Shown here: piece after piece, positions 37,717 to 46,786 of the stretch
How the letters are laid out: every line of letters starts with the position of its first letter
Position numbering within the stretch: the stretch's first letter is position 1
NCBI GenBank assembly: GCA_035281645.1
Contig: DATEDN010000172.1
Coordinates: 28,223 to 92,222, forward strand
DNA from: JACCTH01 sp035281645
GTDB taxonomy: Bacteria; Actinomycetota; Acidimicrobiia; Spongiisociales; ZC4RG35
Length of the DNA stretch: 64,000 bases
Direction: 5' to 3'
The notes under the pieces: model-generated
The model's input: only the letters and a program-made list of their open reading frames with translations
Told to the model about the DNA's origin: nothing
Database searches by the model: none
Position numbers and translations under genes: made by a program

Positions 37717-39239
37717 TGAGCGGTCCGGCGGATCGAGATCCAGCCCTTTTCTCCGAGAGGAGTTCGGGCGAGGAGATAAATCGCCCGACGGGTGAATGAC
37801 CTAACCACCACGATGTCAATCAGCGTGGCGAGACCCAAAGACAGGGCGAAGCCCTTGACCGGCCCCACCGACAAGAACCAGAGGAGGCCGGCGCCGAGGA
37901 TCGATACAGCGTCAGCCGTGAGGATGGTTCGAAAGGCGTGGCGAAATGCTTCATCCACCGCCGACCGAACATTGCGACCGGCCCGAATCTCCTCCTTGAT
38001 GCGCTCGAAGTAGACGATGTAGGAATCCGCCGCGATGCCGAGGGCGATGATCACGCCTGTCACACCGGCCAGGGTGAGCGTCAGACCCTGCAAGCGGGAA
38101 AGAAGGGCAAAAGTCGAAATCAGGAGAGCCCCGAAGACCGTAATTCCAACGATCGCCACCACCCCCATCATCCGGTAGTAGGCAAGCAAGAGGATCGCAA
38201 CCAATGCCAGGCCGATGTAGCCCGCGATCAGTCCCGCCCGTAGCGAATCGGAACCGAGCGTGGCAGAGACCTTTTGCACCTGCGATCGTTCGAACGCGAC
38301 CGGTAGAGATCCGTATCGAAGAATGGCGGCGGTGTCTTTGGCTGCCTGCTCGTCGGTCGTGGCGGCGCCAAACGTGATCAGTGCTCTTCCCCCGGTGATG
38401 CCTTCAGCACCTACGTCGGCGGCCACTGCCGGTGAGGCGATGACCTCACCGTCGAGAACGATGGCTATTTGTCGCTGCGGGCTTCCCTGAGATTGGGTGG
38501 CAGCGGCGGCGGTCATCTCGGCGAATTTCTCCGCTCCCTCGGACGTGAGGTCGAGATTGATCACCCATTGGGCATTCGAGGGATTGAAGCCGGGAACTGC
38601 ATCCGCCACGTCGCTTCCCACCAATTGCGCGGGTCCCACCGTGAGAACAGCAGGGATCTCTCCGATGACCGAGGTGATCGTCCCCGGGAGATAGGCAGAC
38701 GTGGCGGCGGGGTCATCTACCAGTGTGAGACCCGTCTCCGGGTCGACGTTCGGAGGCAGAGTGGTGGTTGTGGTGGGCGCGGTGGTGGTGGTCGCCGCAG
38801 TCGTGGTCGTCGACTCACCTGTCGTAGTGGCCTCTCCGGCGGCGGTGGTGGAAGTCGTGGTAGTCGTCACCAGTGGGCCTTCGTTCCCCGGGGTTGCCGC
38901 CAACACGGGTCGAAACGAGAGTTGGCCGGTTTGGCCGATGGCGTCGAGGGCTCGCTCCTCGTCCTCCACCCCGGGAAGCTGGACAAGGACAGTGTTGCCG
39001 CCGGAAATGGCGATATCGGGCTCCGCCACCCCTCCGACGTCCTCGATGCGGCGCCTCATGATCTCGACCGCCTGCGCCAGTACGTCTTGATCGGTGTCGG
39101 GTGGAGCAGTGAGAACTACGGAGGTGCCCCCCTGGAGGTCAAGCCCCAACTTGGGGAGGATTCCCTGGTTGATCAGTGCGGCTAACCCACCCCAGGCGAT
39201 CAAAAGGACGAGCGCGAGCCCGATCAACCGCCGGCGCAC
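37713..39239 (-). CDS. secD: Protein translocase accessory subunit SecD with a Thr-rich insert
   Basis: Partner of SecF. I start it at GTG 39239, which has AAGGAG seven bases upstream inside the end of yajC; an upstream frame to 39308 lacks support. The result is 508 residues. L-G-L-D-L-Q-G-G follows the first transmembrane helix, a periplasmic P1 domain comes next, and five further helices include G-I-A-A-D-S-Y-I-V-Y-F-E-R-I-K-E-E. Within P1, residues about 124-161 form a low-complexity tract made mostly of Thr with Ala, Gly, Glu, Ser and Pro. Mycobacterial SecD carries a different Pro-rich insert in this domain. Confidence 0.95.
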   Translation of the reverse strand: MRRRLIGLALVLLIAWGGLAALINQGILPKLGLDLQGGTSVVLTAPPDTDQDVLAQAVEIMRRRIEDVGGVAEPDIAISGGNTVLVQLPGVEDEERALDAIGQTGQLSFRPVLAATPGNEGPLVTTTTTSTTAAGEATTTGESTTTTAATTTTAPTTTTTLPPNVDPETGLTLVDDPAATSAYLPGTITSVIGEIPAVLTVGPAQLVGSDVADAVPGFNPSNAQWVINLDLTSEGAEKFAEMTAAAATQSQGSPQRQIAIVLDGEVIASPAVAADVGAEGITGGRALITFGAATTDEQAAKDTAAILRYGSLPVAFERSQVQKVSATLGSDSLRAGLIAGYIGLALVAILLLAYYRMMGVVAIVGITVFGALLISTFALLSRLQGLTLTLAGVTGVIIALGIAADSYIVYFERIKEEIRAGRNVRSAVDEAFRHAFRTILTADAVSILGAGLLWFLSVGPVKGFALSLGLATLIDIVVVRSFTRRAIYLLARTPLGEKGWISIRRTAQ

Positions 39240-39243
39240 CCGA

Positions 39244-39546
39244 TTACTCCTTGGGTTCGAGCTTGCTGCTGATCGCCCGGCGAGCCACCCGGATCCTGCC
39301 CTGCTCAACTTCGATCACGACGGAGTCGTCCTCGAGGGAGCGAACGATTCCCTGGATGCCGCCGATCGTCTGCACCCGGTCACCCACGGCCAGCGATGCG
39401 CTCAGGCTCTGCTGGGCCCTCATGCGCGCTCTCTGGGGGCGGAGGATGAGGAAGTAGAAGACGGCCAGCATCACCGCCAGGAACACGAAGCTGCCGATAG
39501 GGCTGCCGGTGCCAGGCGCGGTGGAAAGAAAAAGCGTGTCGGTCAA
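39244..39546 (-). CDS. yajC: Preprotein translocase subunit YajC
   Basis: A 100-residue single-pass membrane protein of the SecDF-YajC complex. The hydrophobic helix (about residues 18-36) is followed by F-L-I-L-R-P-Q-R-A-R and a small domain with V-G-D-R-V-Q-T-I-G-G-I-Q-G-I-V, the YajC signature. It starts at TTG with GAGG upstream. Its 3' end contains the ribosome-binding site of secD. Confidence 0.94.
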   Translation of the reverse strand: MTDTLFLSTAPGTGSPIGSFVFLAVMLAVFYFLILRPQRARMRAQQSLSASLAVGDRVQTIGGIQGIVRSLEDDSVVIEVEQGRIRVARRAISSKLEPKE

Positions 39547-39617
39547 CAGGAAAACCTCGGAAATGGGACAACCAACGGAGCCGGGCGAGCTTAGCCCGGA
39601 GGCCCGAGAAACCTAAG

Positions 39618-40241
39618 TCACAGAACCTGAGTAGGGGCGGTTTTCACGACGCGGGCGAGCCATGCGCGAGCAGGGTCGAGCCCGTAGTCCTCCCTTACCT
39701 CGATCAAGGCGGGCTCGATCTGGCGCACGTCCCAGCCGTTTGAGAAAGCCTGCCGCAGCTCGGCCTGCGTCACTCGCCGGGGTCCTTCGTCACCGGGCGT
39801 GTGCTCGGAAAAGACCAGGAGGTAGAGCGTTCCTCCCGGGGCCAGCACCGAGGCGAGGCTCTCGATATATCGCGCTCGGTCTGCGTCGCCGAACACATGG
39901 AAGACCGCCGAATCCATAACCGTGGCGAATCTCCGCCCGAGACGATCGAGCTCGAGCACATCCCCGACCGCGAACTCGGCCTCAAGTCCCCGCTGGGCGG
40001 CTTTTTCGATTGCGAGTTCGATGGCTCGCGGGGAGATGTCGATCCCGAGCACTTCGAGACCTTGGGCGGCGAGCATGAGAGCGTGCTCGCCGGTCCCACA
40101 GCCACTGTCGAGGACGGGCGACATCATCTCGTCGGCGATCTCGATCCATACCGCCTGCGGTCGGCCGATGTCCCAAGGCGCCCAGTTGTCGACATACGCA
40201 GAGTTCCAGTCGAGCGATGGGCCGTCAGAACCTTGTGTCAC
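39618..40241 (-). CDS. Class I SAM-dependent methyltransferase
   Basis: A 207-residue Rossmann-fold methyltransferase of the small thiopurine/tellurite-resistance-like group. Motif I is V-L-D-S-G-C-G-T-G-E-H, motif II contains V-L-G-I-D-I-S-P-R-A-I-E, and V-G-D-V-L-E-L-D follows. A longer open frame to 40463 lies over tgt; I use the GTG that overlaps the tgt stop (GTGA). The opening W-N-S-A-Y-V-D-N-W-A-P-W-D-I-G-R-P-Q is typical of this group. The substrate is unknown. Confidence 0.88.
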   Translation of the reverse strand: MTQGSDGPSLDWNSAYVDNWAPWDIGRPQAVWIEIADEMMSPVLDSGCGTGEHALMLAAQGLEVLGIDISPRAIELAIEKAAQRGLEAEFAVGDVLELDRLGRRFATVMDSAVFHVFGDADRARYIESLASVLAPGGTLYLLVFSEHTPGDEGPRRVTQAELRQAFSNGWDVRQIEPALIEVREDYGLDPARAWLARVVKTAPTQVL

Positions 40242-41362
40242 GCCGTGGGCCCTTCCTGATCGTCGATCCCGCGATACTTTTTGGCTTCCAGCAGAAAATC
40301 GGCGAAACGCCCCTCCGCGATCGCCTCCCGGACACCAATCATCAGTTTCATCGTGTACGTGAGGTTGTGGATCGACGTGAGTCGAAACGCGGTCAGTTCG
40401 TTGGTCATCAGGAGATGTCGGAGATATGCACGATGATGGTGCTGGCAGGTATGGCACCCGCAATCGGGATCAAGGGGCTGGTCGTCCTCGGCGTTCTCGG
40501 CCCGCCGGAGGTTGAAGTCGCCCTTGCTGGTCAGAACTCGTCCGTGTCGGGCGAGGCGGGTGGGCCAGACACAGTCGAAGAGATCTGCCCCCTGTCTCAC
40601 TGCCTCGAGCACTCCGATCGGATCGCCGAGGCCCATCACGTACCTCGCCTTTTCAGTCGGCAGTTGGGGCATTACCGCCCGCAGGGCCCTCTCCCGCTCG
40701 AGCGGGCTTTCCCCGACCGAGAGCCCGCCGATCCCGAATCCGACAAACCCCTGGGCCGCTGTCCGGGCCGCGCTCTCCGCCCTCAGATCCGGGTCGGAGC
40801 CTCCTTGGACAATCCCAAAGAGGGCCTGGTCCTCCCGTCGATGGGCCTCGAGCGACCGCTCTCCCCAGCGGAGGCTGAGGGTCATGGCCTTCTCGATCTC
40901 GGTCCGGTCGGCTGGGAGCCCTACGCAGACGTCAAGAGCCATGGCGATGTCGGCCCCGAGTTGCTCTTGGATATGAGTCGCCTCTTCGGGACCGAGATCG
41001 ACCAGGGAACCGTCGTACGTCGATCGAAACCGAGCCCCATCCTCAGTGATCCGCGGAGACAGTGAGAAAACCTGGTAGCCCCCCGAGTCCGTAAGGATCG
41101 GCCGGTGCCATCCCCAAAATCGATGTAGTCCCCCGAGCCGGGCCAAGGTCGCAGCCCCAGGTCGGAGCATGAGGTGATAGGTGTTGGCGAGGATCATGTC
41201 CGCCCCGATGGTCGTCAGATCGTCGGTGTCGACGGCTCGCACGGCAGCCCGGGTGCCGACCGGCATGAAACTTGGCGTAGGGACGTCGCCATGGGCCGTA
41301 GTCAGGGTGCCGGTTCGGGCCTCTCCGTCGGTGGTGCCCATCTTCCAAAAGCCGGCGATCAC
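40238..41362 (-). CDS. tgt: Queuine tRNA-ribosyltransferase (tRNA-guanine transglycosylase)
   Basis: Exchanges G34 for queuine or preQ1 in tRNAs with GUN anticodons. The 374-residue form starts at GTG 41362, which overlaps the queA stop (GTGA); ATG 41341 is a possible shorter start. Motifs are T-T-D-G-E-A-R-T-G near the N-terminus, L-T-D-S-G-G-Y-Q-V-F-S-L with the catalytic-pocket aspartate, G-I-V-Q-G-G, and the zinc ligands in C-x-C-x-x-C-x-(n)-H seen at D-C-G-C-H-T-C-Q-H. It is paired with queA. Confidence 0.95.
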   Translation of the reverse strand: MIAGFWKMGTTDGEARTGTLTTAHGDVPTPSFMPVGTRAAVRAVDTDDLTTIGADMILANTYHLMLRPGAATLARLGGLHRFWGWHRPILTDSGGYQVFSLSPRITEDGARFRSTYDGSLVDLGPEEATHIQEQLGADIAMALDVCVGLPADRTEIEKAMTLSLRWGERSLEAHRREDQALFGIVQGGSDPDLRAESAARTAAQGFVGFGIGGLSVGESPLERERALRAVMPQLPTEKARYVMGLGDPIGVLEAVRQGADLFDCVWPTRLARHGRVLTSKGDFNLRRAENAEDDQPLDPDCGCHTCQHHHRAYLRHLLMTNELTAFRLTSIHNLTYTMKLMIGVREAIAEGRFADFLLEAKKYRGIDDQEGPTA

Positions 41363-42336
41363 AGTCGTTCGGCCAGCATCGCGTCGCCGAATGAGGCGAA
41401 GCGGTAGTTCCGGTTTGTTGCCACCTCGTATGTCTCCCGCCAGCGCGGGCCCATAAAGGCTGCCAGCAGCACCAGGAGGCTTGTGCGGGGGAGATGGAAG
41501 TTGGTCACCAGCAGATCGACGGTTCTGAATTGGAATCCCGGAGTGATGAAAAGGTCGGTGCTGGTTCGCTCGAAGTCGCTCTCCAGGGCTCGAACCACGG
41601 TCGTGCCGACCGCCACCACCCTCCCGCGGCATGTCTCGATCGCCCGCCGGGTGGCCTCGGGAATCGAGAACTCTTCGGAATGGATCTGGTGGTCCTCCAC
41701 CCGATCGGTGGCGATGGGACGAAACGTGTCGAGGCCCACGCGCAACTCGAGCGAAGCCATTTCGATCCCCCGCCGGGCGAGGCCGGCCACCACCCTTTCG
41801 GTGAAATGGAGGCCGGCGGTGGGTGCCGCGGCCGAGCCGACCTCGCGGGCGAAGATGGTCTGATAACGCTCTGGATTTTCCAGCTCAGCGGTGATATAGG
41901 GAGGAAGGGGGACGGTCCCCACCGCCGCGATGGCGTCCTCGAGATCACCCTCCGCCTTGAGGTGGAGAATGGCGACTCCGCCACTTGGAGCCTCGTCGAC
42001 GATGGCGGTTATCGGTCCAAAGGCGAGCATGCTCCCCACCGGAAGCCGCCTCGCCGGACGGACCATCGCCCTCCACCGATCGTCGGTGAGCGGACCCAGG
42101 AGGAGCGCCTCGACCTTGCCCCCGGTGAGAGACTTGACTCCGCGCAGCCTTGCCGCCCGCACCCGGCTCCGGTTGACTACCACCAGGTCGCCGGGCTCGA
42201 GGAGTTCGGGGAGGTCGCTGAAGCTGTGATCGGAGAGGTCGCGGGCATCGAGCAAGCGGGAGCTGTCCCGGGGCTCGACCGGCAACTGCGCGATCCGCTC
42301 GGGCTCAAGTTCGTAATCGAAATCCTGGGTCCACAC
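41359..42336 (-). CDS. queA: S-adenosylmethionine:tRNA ribosyltransferase-isomerase
   Basis: Transfers the ribosyl moiety of SAM to preQ1 in tRNA to form epoxyqueuosine. At 325 residues it is near family length. The opening F-D-Y-E-L-E-P-E-R-I-A-Q-L-P, R-D-S-S-R-L-L, G-D-L-V-V-V-N-R-S-R-V, A-P-T-A-G-L-H-F-T and N-F-H-L-P-R-T-S-L are diagnostic. The start is GTG. An 80-bp gap separates it from ruvB upstream, and it overlaps tgt. Confidence 0.96.
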   Translation of the reverse strand: MWTQDFDYELEPERIAQLPVEPRDSSRLLDARDLSDHSFSDLPELLEPGDLVVVNRSRVRAARLRGVKSLTGGKVEALLLGPLTDDRWRAMVRPARRLPVGSMLAFGPITAIVDEAPSGGVAILHLKAEGDLEDAIAAVGTVPLPPYITAELENPERYQTIFAREVGSAAAPTAGLHFTERVVAGLARRGIEMASLELRVGLDTFRPIATDRVEDHQIHSEEFSIPEATRRAIETCRGRVVAVGTTVVRALESDFERTSTDLFITPGFQFRTVDLLVTNFHLPRTSLLVLLAAFMGPRWRETYEVATNRNYRFASFGDAMLAERL

Positions 42337-42416
42337 GCCCCACCCATTCTTGACTATCTGCGAACCCAGGGTTCCCAGGGCGGCTGGGCCTACCTACCAG
42401 CCCGCAGAACGACCCC

Positions 42417-43421
42417 TCAGAGCAGGCGCGGCTGCGCGGACCGGGCCACGCCCAGGTGCCGGTAAGCGAGGTCGGTAGCCATCCGCCCCCGCGGCGTCCT
42501 TTGCAACAATCCGGATTGGAGGAGGAAGGGCTCATAGGCGTCTTCCACCGTCTCCGGCTCTTCGCCGACCGCGATCGCAAGGGTGGTCAGACCAACCGGG
42601 CCCCCGCCGAATTTCCCGATGATCGACTCCAATATCGAGCGGTCGACCTTGTCGAGCCCGAGATCATCAACTTCGTAGGTTTGCAAGGCCCGGAGTGTCG
42701 TATCCACGTCTGCCCTGCCATCGGCTCGGGCCACTGCGAAGTCGCGAATCCGGGCTAGGAGACGATTGGCGATGCGAGGTGTCGCCCGGCTTCGGCTCGC
42801 TATCAAATGAGCGGCATCGTCGTCGACTTCGACTTCGAGTATGCGGGCGGAGCGATTGATGATCAACGTCAACTCCTCCTCGGTGTAGTAATCGAGGCGA
42901 TCTTCGATCCCGAAACGGTCTCGCAGCGGCGCGGTCACCTTGCCTTTGCGAGTGGTGGCCCCCACGAGGGTGAACCTGGGCAAATCGAGGCGGATCGACT
43001 GCGCTGCTGGGCCCTTGCCGAGAACAATGTCGAGCTGGAAATCCTCCATCGCCGGGTAGAGGACCTCTTCCACTGCTCGCGGCAGGCGGTGAATCTCATC
43101 AATAAAGAAAACCGCGCCGTGATCGAGGTTGGAAATGATCGCCGCTAGATCGCCGGGGCGCTCGAGGGCTGGGCCTGACGTGATGCGGAACTCGGCGCCG
43201 GTTTCGCCGGCAATGATTCCGGCCAGCGTGGTCTTGCCCAGGCCGGGAGGTCCCGAGAGCAGAACATGGTCCAGCGGGCGCGCCTGAGCGCGGGCCGCCT
43301 CGATGGCGATGCGGAGCCGCTCCTTGACCGCCTCCTGGCCGACGAAGTCGCCGAGGGATCGAGGCCGGAGATGAAGGTCGTCCTCGACCAGGGCCGGGTT
43401 CAGGATCGAGTCCTCTCTCAT
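42417..43421 (-). CDS. ruvB: Holliday junction branch-migration ATPase RuvB
   Basis: Hexameric AAA+ motor of the RuvAB complex. The 334-residue protein has Walker A G-P-P-G-L-G-K-T-T, Walker B F-F-I-D-E-I-H-R-L, sensor 1 G-A-T-T-R and a C-terminal winged helix with G-L-L-Q-R-T-P-R-G-R. It starts four bases after ruvA ends. Confidence 0.97.
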   Translation of the reverse strand: MREDSILNPALVEDDLHLRPRSLGDFVGQEAVKERLRIAIEAARAQARPLDHVLLSGPPGLGKTTLAGIIAGETGAEFRITSGPALERPGDLAAIISNLDHGAVFFIDEIHRLPRAVEEVLYPAMEDFQLDIVLGKGPAAQSIRLDLPRFTLVGATTRKGKVTAPLRDRFGIEDRLDYYTEEELTLIINRSARILEVEVDDDAAHLIASRSRATPRIANRLLARIRDFAVARADGRADVDTTLRALQTYEVDDLGLDKVDRSILESIIGKFGGGPVGLTTLAIAVGEEPETVEDAYEPFLLQSGLLQRTPRGRMATDLAYRHLGVARSAQPRLL

Positions 43422-43425
43422 CGAT

Positions 43426-43992
43426 TCACCGACGACTCAGCAGCTGAAGGGCCGCGCGAATCTGCTCCGCCACCGGTAGGTCCCGGTCCACCTCGGCGAT
43501 GGCGCCTCGAATCTCGCTCGGGGTATACCCGAGCCCTTCGAGCGCCTGGCGCAGTTCACCACCGGAGCGGGACACCACCGAAGCCTCCTCCTCGTCGAGC
43601 TTGGGCTTGAGCTCGAGCACGATCTTCTGTGCCGAGCGCCTGCCAACGCCGGGCACCACCACCAGGGCATCGACGTCCTCGGTGGCAATCGCCTTCCTCA
43701 CCTCGGTCACCGATAGCACCCCCAGGATCGCCTGCCCCAGTTTGGGTCCGACGCCGGAGGCAGTGATCAAGACCCGAAACAGATCGCGCTCGGCTTCGGA
43801 AGCAAAGCCGTATAGGGTGATCCCATCCTCCCTCCCGTGGAGATGGGTATGGATGACGACCTCCTCGCCAATTCCCGGCAAGTCGCTCTGGGTGCGCGGC
43901 GAGGTGATGATTTCGTAACCCACGCCGGCGACGTCGAGGGTAATGCCGATCCGGTTGCGTCCTACCAAGGTCCCTCGCAACCGACCGATCAT
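43426..43992 (-). CDS. ruvA: Holliday junction DNA helicase subunit RuvA
   Basis: Tetrameric four-way-junction binding protein. At 188 residues it has an OB-fold N-terminus (M-I-G-R-L-R-G-T-L), tandem helix-hairpin-helix motifs (A-S-G-V-G-P-K-L-G and V-P-G-V-G-R-R-S-A) and the C-terminal RuvB-contact domain. It overlaps ruvC by four bases, giving a ruvC-ruvA-ruvB unit. Confidence 0.97.
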   Translation of the reverse strand: MIGRLRGTLVGRNRIGITLDVAGVGYEIITSPRTQSDLPGIGEEVVIHTHLHGREDGITLYGFASEAERDLFRVLITASGVGPKLGQAILGVLSVTEVRKAIATEDVDALVVVPGVGRRSAQKIVLELKPKLDEEEASVVSRSGGELRQALEGLGYTPSEIRGAIAEVDRDLPVAEQIRAALQLLSRR

Positions 43993-44483
43993 CGTCGGGT
44001 TTCCACCAGCTCTGTACTAACACGCAACGACTGCAGGTGACAGATGGCTACCGCCAGACCGTCGGCGGCATCGGCGGGACTCGGAGGGGCGATCCCGAGG
44101 CGCTTTCCGACCATCGTTGCCACCATGCGCTTGTCGGCCGATCCATCACCGGTAATGGCGGACTTGACCATCGTTGGAACGTATTCGAACACGGGCAGTC
44201 TTCGCTGGGCTGCGGCGAGGATGACCACGCCGGCGGCGCGCCCTACCGCGGCAGCCGTTTGTAGGTTGCGATTGGTGAACATCGTTTCGATCGCCATTGC
44301 GTCGGGTCGGTGCTCATCGATCAAGCTCGAGATACCGCTGTGCAGCTCGAGCAAGCGCTCACCTAGCGGTCGGGTGGGGTCAGTCCGGATTACCCCAGCC
44401 GAGATGGCTTCTGGCGAACGGCCCCGGCGAACCAACCCGTAACCGGTGGTGGTCAGCCCGGGATCGATGCCCAATACGAACAT
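43989..44483 (-). CDS. ruvC: Crossover junction endodeoxyribonuclease RuvC
   Basis: Resolves Holliday junctions by symmetric nicking. The 164-residue RNase H-fold protein has the catalytic acids in G-I-D-P-G-L, in A-I-E-T-M-F and in D-A-A-D-G-L near the C-terminus. It starts 45 bases after yebC ends. Confidence 0.97.
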   Translation of the reverse strand: MFVLGIDPGLTTTGYGLVRRGRSPEAISAGVIRTDPTRPLGERLLELHSGISSLIDEHRPDAMAIETMFTNRNLQTAAAVGRAAGVVILAAAQRRLPVFEYVPTMVKSAITGDGSADKRMVATMVGKRLGIAPPSPADAADGLAVAICHLQSLRVSTELVETRR

Positions 44484-44528
44484 GTGTACGGAGGGTAGTC
44501 CGCAACCCCGTGCAGCCCGGGATCTTCG

Positions 44529-45269
44529 TCAGCCGGCGAGCGACGCCAGCACCTCGTCCGGAATCTCGTAGTTGGCGTACACCATCTGCACGTCGTCTAG
44601 GTCCTCGAGGGCTTCGACCAGCCGCAGCACTTTGCCAGCGGTTGCCGAGTCGACCGCCACCGCGGTCTTCGGCTCCTGGGTGAGCTCGGCTACTTCGACT
44701 TTGAATCCCTCGTGCTCCAACGCTCGCTGCACGGCGACGAGGTCCGTGGGTGCGGTCACGACTTCTACAACGCCCTCACCGGTGCGGACATCCTCGGCAC
44801 CCGCGTCGAGAGCCGCGAGCAGCACGTCGTCTTCGCTTCCCAGGACTTCGATGTATCCCTTACGGGCAAACAGATAACCGACCGACCCCGGCTCTCCCAG
44901 ATTGCCGTTGTTGCGGGCAAAAGCAGACCGAACCTCGGAGGCAGCCCGGTTGCGATTGTCGGTTAGCACCTGCACCATCAAAGCCACTCCACCCGGCGCA
45001 TAACCCTCGTACCAGATCTCCTCGTATTTGGTGGTGTCAGCAGCTCCGGTTGCCCGGGCGATTGCCCGTTCGATGTTGTCCATGGGAACCGCCGATGCTC
45101 TCGCCTTGGCCACGGCAGCCGCCAGGGTCGCATTGCCGCCGAGGTCTCCACCGCCCTCTCGAGCCGAGATTTCGATCTGGCGAATCAGCTTGGCAAACAA
45201 CTTCCCGCGTTTGGAGTCGTTGGCCGCTTTTTTGCGCTTGATCGTTGCCCATTTCGAGTGACCGGACAT
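44529..45269 (-). CDS. yebC: YebC/PmpR-family transcriptional regulator/translation factor
   Basis: A 246-residue DUF28 protein. The signature opening M-S-G-H-S-K-W-A-T-I-K-R-K-K-A, the N-I-E-R-A-I-A-R segment, Y-E-G-Y-A-P-G-G-V and N-K-N-R-like D-N-R-N-R-A are all present. Family members have been reported as DNA-binding regulators and, more recently, as factors easing ribosome stalling at proline-rich sites. It lies upstream of ruvC, the widely conserved arrangement. Confidence 0.95.
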   Translation of the reverse strand: MSGHSKWATIKRKKAANDSKRGKLFAKLIRQIEISAREGGGDLGGNATLAAAVAKARASAVPMDNIERAIARATGAADTTKYEEIWYEGYAPGGVALMVQVLTDNRNRAASEVRSAFARNNGNLGEPGSVGYLFARKGYIEVLGSEDDVLLAALDAGAEDVRTGEGVVEVVTAPTDLVAVQRALEHEGFKVEVAELTQEPKTAVAVDSATAGKVLRLVEALEDLDDVQMVYANYEIPDEVLASLAG

Positions 45270-45282
45270 GGGCTCTATTCAA

Positions 45283-45864
45283 CTAGGCCGATCGGTCAAC
45301 CAGCCAGTCCAAGAGCATTTGATGAAGGCGATGATCCCCGGTCAGCTCGGGATGAAAGGAACTTGCGAGAATGTGACCCTGGCGAACGACCACTGGATGA
45401 TCGTCGACCGAGGCGAGCACCTCGACCCCCTCGCCGACCTTCGCCACCCAGGGGGCGCGGATGAATACCGCCCACAAAGGCTCTTCGAGCCCATCGATGG
45501 CCAGCTCCTCCTCGAAGGACTCGTTCTGTCGACCAAAGGCATTGCGCTCAACGACGACATCGAGTGCTCCCACCAGTGGCTGCTCGCCGTCAGTCACCTC
45601 CCGGGCGAGCAGAATCATGCCCGCACAGGTCCCGTACACCGGCATGCCTTCTTCGATACGGCGTCGGAGCGGCTCCATTAGTCCGAAGCGCACCGCCAGC
45701 TTGCCGATCGTGGTGGATTCGCCTCCCGGAATGACGAGAGCATCGACGGCTTCGAGCTGGTCGGGCGTCCGTACTTCGATGCCCTCGGCCCCGAGGGCAT
45801 CGAGCGTCGCTAAATGCTCGCGGAAGTCACCCTGAAGGGCGAGCACCCCGACGCGAGCCGCCAC
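45283..45864 (-). CDS. pdxT: Pyridoxal 5'-phosphate synthase glutaminase subunit PdxT
   Basis: Releases ammonia from glutamine for PdxS. The 193-residue class I amidotransferase has G-V-L-A-L-Q-G-D-F near the N-terminus, P-G-G-E-S-T-T, the nucleophile cysteine in Y-G-T-C-A-G-M, and the histidine/glutamate pair in S-F-H-P-E-L. It starts at GTG three bases after pdxS ends. Confidence 0.96.
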   Translation of the reverse strand: MAARVGVLALQGDFREHLATLDALGAEGIEVRTPDQLEAVDALVIPGGESTTIGKLAVRFGLMEPLRRRIEEGMPVYGTCAGMILLAREVTDGEQPLVGALDVVVERNAFGRQNESFEEELAIDGLEEPLWAVFIRAPWVAKVGEGVEVLASVDDHPVVVRQGHILASSFHPELTGDHRLHQMLLDWLVDRSA

Positions 45865-45867
45865 TTC

Positions 45868-46749
45868 TCACCAGCCTCGCTCCGCCAGCTTTTCGTTGGC
45901 CGGGATCTTGTCAATCTCCAATCCCGGCATCGCCTCACCCAGGCCGCGCGAAACCTTGGCGACGACTTCGGGGTCGGCCCAGAAGGTGGTGGCTTCGACG
46001 ATGGCTCGCGCGTATGCGGGGGGATCGGAGCTCTTGAAGATCCCGGAGCCGACGAAGACGCCGTCGACTCCCAGCGCCATCATCAAAGCCGCGTCCGCTG
46101 GGGTGGCGATGCCGCCGGCGGCGAAATTGACCACGGGTAAGCGGCCCGTCTGGTGGACCTCGCTGACGAGGTCGAAAGGAGCCCCCAGGTCTCGGGCGGA
46201 CGACATCAGTTGTTCGGATCCGAGTTGGGAGAGCTTGCGAATTTCGTTGGTGACGGTTCGCATATGCGTGACCGCCTCGACCACGTTCCCGGTGCCCGCC
46301 TCGCCCTTGGTTCGGATCATCGCCGCCCCCTCGCCGATCCGACGCAATGCTTCGCCCAGGTTGCGGGCACCGCAGACGAAGGGCGTCGTGAACCCCCACT
46401 TGTCGATGTGGTGCTCGTTGTCGGCGGGGGTGAGCACCTCGGATTCATCGATGTAGTCGACGTTGAGGGCCTCGAGCACTCGCGCTTCGAGGAAATGACC
46501 AATCCGGCATTTGGCCATCACCGGAATCGAAACCGCAGCCTGGATCTCTTCGATTTTGGTGGGGTCGGCCATACGAGCCACCCCGCCCATCTTGCGGATA
46601 TCGGAAGGTACCCGCTCGAGCGCCATCACCGCCACCGCTCCGGCTTCCTCTGCAATCTTGGCCTGTTCGGCGGTAACCACGTCCATGATGACGCCGCCCT
46701 TCAACATCTCGGCCAGACCTCTTTTGACCCGGCTGGTGCCCTTTTCCAC
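45868..46749 (-). CDS. pdxS: Pyridoxal 5'-phosphate synthase subunit PdxS
   Basis: Builds PLP from ribose 5-phosphate, glyceraldehyde 3-phosphate and ammonia. The 293-residue barrel has V-K-R-G-L-A-E-M-L-K-G-G-V-I-M-D-V, R-M-A-D-P, Y-I-D-E-S-E-V-L-T-P and N-F-A-A-G-G-I-A-T-P-A-D-A-A. It starts at GTG with GGAG upstream and is followed at once by pdxT. Confidence 0.97.
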   Translation of the reverse strand: MEKGTSRVKRGLAEMLKGGVIMDVVTAEQAKIAEEAGAVAVMALERVPSDIRKMGGVARMADPTKIEEIQAAVSIPVMAKCRIGHFLEARVLEALNVDYIDESEVLTPADNEHHIDKWGFTTPFVCGARNLGEALRRIGEGAAMIRTKGEAGTGNVVEAVTHMRTVTNEIRKLSQLGSEQLMSSARDLGAPFDLVSEVHQTGRLPVVNFAAGGIATPADAALMMALGVDGVFVGSGIFKSSDPPAYARAIVEATTFWADPEVVAKVSRGLGEAMPGLEIDKIPANEKLAERGW

Positions 46750-46786
46750 GACTACTCCTGCACTTGAATTCTTATCGGAGCCAATG

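Noticed and set aside
42337..42416. Imperfect repeats (cccaggg) and a weak hairpin between ruvB and queA
   Set aside because: The stem is only about five base pairs and no run of T follows on the coding strand, so I do not call a terminator.
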